From NCBI GenBank assembly GCA_024276815.1, contig JAJRWM010000104.1, positions 1-16,247 on the forward strand: 16,247 nt of DNA, read 5' to 3'. A program made the translations under genes and the position numbers. This document shows positions 15,307-16,247 of the stretch, one piece after another; positions within the stretch are counted from its first letter, which is position 1; every line of letters starts with the position of its first letter. The DNA comes from a bacterium. Lineage in GTDB: Bacteria > JACRDZ01 > JAJRWM01. The notes under the pieces are model-generated. The model searched no databases. It was not told where the DNA came from and was given only the letters and a program-made list of their open reading frames with translations.

Positions 15307-15464
15307 TTTTAGTTCGCACAGCGAGTAACTTCTTGCGAGTCGAATAAAAGTACCGAAGGTTACTTGATCAAGCTGCAAGTTTGAAAAAGGTGCCCCCGCA
15401 TGCTACCTAGAAACTTTTAATTTGCTTCAGGTAAGATCGTTAAATGCTATATTACTGACGAAAG

Positions 15465-15477
15465 TTTGTTATAATTA
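15465..15477 (+). promoter_or_regulatory. Extended -10 promoter of the Rrf2 gene
   Basis: TTTGTTATAATTA contains a perfect TATAAT (15470-15475) preceded by TGN, the extended -10 form, and no good -35 box. Initiation near 15482 gives a leader of about 19 bases. The same 13 bases with one change occur at 16089-16101. Confidence 0.65.
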
Positions 15478-15500
15478 CGAGGATTTGGGAGTGTTAGCTT

Positions 15501-15935
15501 ATGGCGAAAACCTGGAAAATCTCTGAAGCCGCTTCAATTGCCCTGCACGCTATGATTTTTTTAGCGGCCACTGACAAACCGATGTTATCGACTCGTGAAA
15601 TAGCCTTGTCGCTCAAGGTCTCCGAAGCTCATTTATCAAAAGTACTTCAGCGGCTGACCAAGGCCGGCCTGGTAAAGGCGACCCGAGGTCCCCGGGGGGG
15701 GTACTCGGCTTCCCGCCCCAAAGATGAGGTTACCTTGCTTGAAGTTTACGAAGCGATTGAGGGTCCTCTCGCCCCGACCAGTTGTCTTTTTGGTTCACGA
15801 ATCTGCACTGGCGGGAAATGTATCATGGGCGATCTTCTCAACGATGTTGACAGGCAGGTAGCCGATTATCTGGCCAGAACCAAGCTTTCGGATCTCGCGC
15901 AATGTAACCCGTCAGTGAAGTGGGGGAACCAGTAA
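15501..15935 (+). CDS. Rrf2-family Fe-S transcriptional regulator
   Basis: This 144-residue protein is of standard Rrf2 length. A winged helix-turn-helix occupies residues 1-75: 'STREIALSLKVSEAHLSKVLQRL' is the recognition region and 'RGPRGGYSASRP' the wing. Three cysteines (C95, C102, C107; spacing x6 and x4, SCLFGSRICTGGKC) match the cluster ligands of NsrR/IscR-like members, so DNA binding is probably controlled by an Fe-S cluster that responds to NO or oxidants. GGGAG lies 9 bases before the ATG. Position after hcp and the polyferredoxin suggests it controls this island and perhaps itself. Whether it is closer to NsrR or another branch cannot be settled by eye. Confidence 0.92.
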   Translation: MAKTWKISEAASIALHAMIFLAATDKPMLSTREIALSLKVSEAHLSKVLQRLTKAGLVKATRGPRGGYSASRPKDEVTLLEVYEAIEGPLAPTSCLFGSRICTGGKCIMGDLLNDVDRQVADYLARTKLSDLAQCNPSVKWGNQ

Positions 15936-15990
15936 TGTCATGCCAGCGTATGCAGGAATCCAGTGGATTCCCGTTGGCACGGGAATGACA
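15936..15990. repeat. Double REP-like inverted element
   Basis: The element begins one base after the TAA of the Rrf2 gene. Its left half (TGTCATGCC...GGAATCCA) and right half (TGGATTCCC...GGGAATGACA) are inverted copies of about 27 bases, each related to the palindrome at 10641-10667. Such paired elements are common mobile or amplified intergenic repeats and may end the transcript. Confidence 0.65.
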
Positions 15991-16043
15991 AATAAGGTCT
16001 TTTCCCCGGAAGACTGACGCGTTACCGCGCAATTTGAATAATC

Positions 16044-16101
16044 TTGACAGATTGCTTCTGATTGTGATAGTTTTAATGAGGCTGTCTATTTGTTATGATT
16101 A
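16044..16101 (+). promoter_or_regulatory. Promoter region of the redoxin-like gene
   Basis: Two candidates are present. TTGACA (16044-16049) lies 16 bases before GATAGT (16066-16071). Downstream, TTTGTTATGATTA (16089-16101) is an extended -10 with TATGAT and differs by one base from the Rrf2 promoter. The second would start near 16106, 20 bases before the ATG. Confidence 0.5.
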
Positions 16102-16125
16102 TAGATAAGAGATGAAAGCGTAAAT

Positions 16126-16247
16126 ATGGAGCATTGTTTTTTTTCAAAAAACCTTCGGCCCCTCTTCTTTTTCGCTCTTTTGACAGTTATTCTATTCATC
16201 CCGTCCCCCAATCAGGCCGCGGACTTTCGTCGCATTTCAAAAGGCGA
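16126..16247 (+). CDS. 5' end of an exported protein, possibly redoxin/TlpA-like (partial)
   Basis: Forty codons are visible before the window edge. A Sec signal peptide is clear: 'KNLRP' followed by the core LFFFALLTVILFIP, with cleavage likely near NQAA. The mature start, DFRRISKG, resembles the lead-in of TlpA/AhpC-type thioredoxin-fold proteins, in which a DPAPDF-like motif would follow; that motif is beyond the edge, so the family is a guess. The ribosome site is weak. Proximity to the Rrf2 gene and a near-identical -10 element suggest shared control. Confidence 0.6.
   Translation, partial: MEHCFFSKNLRPLFFFALLTVILFIPSPNQAADFRRISKG

Larger units (their letters stand above)
15106..15500. 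other. Composite repeat-rich intergenic region
   Basis: These 395 bases contain no credible gene. In order they hold hairpin element copy 2 (from 15153), an 11-base inverted repeat (15205-15263), the CAGGTC palindrome (15292-15306), a CTTGATCAAG palindrome (15363-15372), the closing block AAGATCGTTAAATGCTAT (15433-15450) and the Rrf2 promoter. Confidence 0.6.

Noticed and set aside
10641-15990. CRISPR array
   Set aside because: The repeats are few, palindromic, of differing kinds and irregularly spaced, and no cas genes are seen.
15838-16032. Minus-strand 64-residue frame after the Rrf2 gene
   Set aside because: Its sequence (SRANGNPLDSCIRWHD) is the usual chance translation of a REP-like element.

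Overview
The window is a chromosomal segment of moderate GC content from an anaerobic bacterium I cannot place by name. An oxygen-sensitive hybrid cluster protein, an Rrf2-type Fe-S regulator and a membrane polyferredoxin point to anaerobic or microaerobic life. The HD-GYP receptor indicates cyclic-di-GMP signalling, and exported beta-propeller and redoxin-like proteins indicate an elaborate cell envelope. Most starts have a clear AGGAG-type ribosome site, with some GTG and TTG starts.

Layout. (1) 1-1829, + strand: a tightly packed, phage-like structural operon: the tail of an unknown gene, a protein with a carboxypeptidase-regulatory-like domain, a head-tail-connector-like protein, and a protein resembling siphovirus distal tail proteins. 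(2) 1910-3553, - strand: a small phage-type protein and a TSPPY-motif DNA methyltransferase whose frame contains one TAG codon. (3) 3633-4838: an exported eight-blade PQQ-type beta-propeller. (4) 4819-7744, - strand: an HD-GYP receptor with membrane sensor and GAF domain, followed with overlap by galT, whose frame also contains one TAG codon just before the essential HWH metal site. (5) 7976-10598: an HExxH protein with Cys pairs, a membrane-anchored SGNH/GDSL-like hydrolase and a DEDD exonuclease. (6) 11001-16247: a Hcp island consisting of a zinc-ribbon/HD protein, Hcp, a NapH/CcoG-like membrane polyferredoxin, an Rrf2 regulator and the start of an exported redoxin-like protein. Long gaps within and just before the island hold palindromic repeats.

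Most interesting points. First, two unrelated genes on the - strand are each interrupted by one in-frame TAG, with conserved family sequence continuing in the same frame up to the expected end. This could be amber recoding or suppression, recent nonsense mutation, or assembly error; at least five other genes here appear to stop at TAG, so full reassignment is unlikely. Second, the Hcp island looks like a self-contained nitrosative or redox stress module. It has a strong palindrome over its first promoter, near-identical extended -10 elements in front of the regulator and the redoxin gene, and a recurring hairpin element in two of its intergenic gaps. Function assignments rest on motifs read by eye; no database search was possible.
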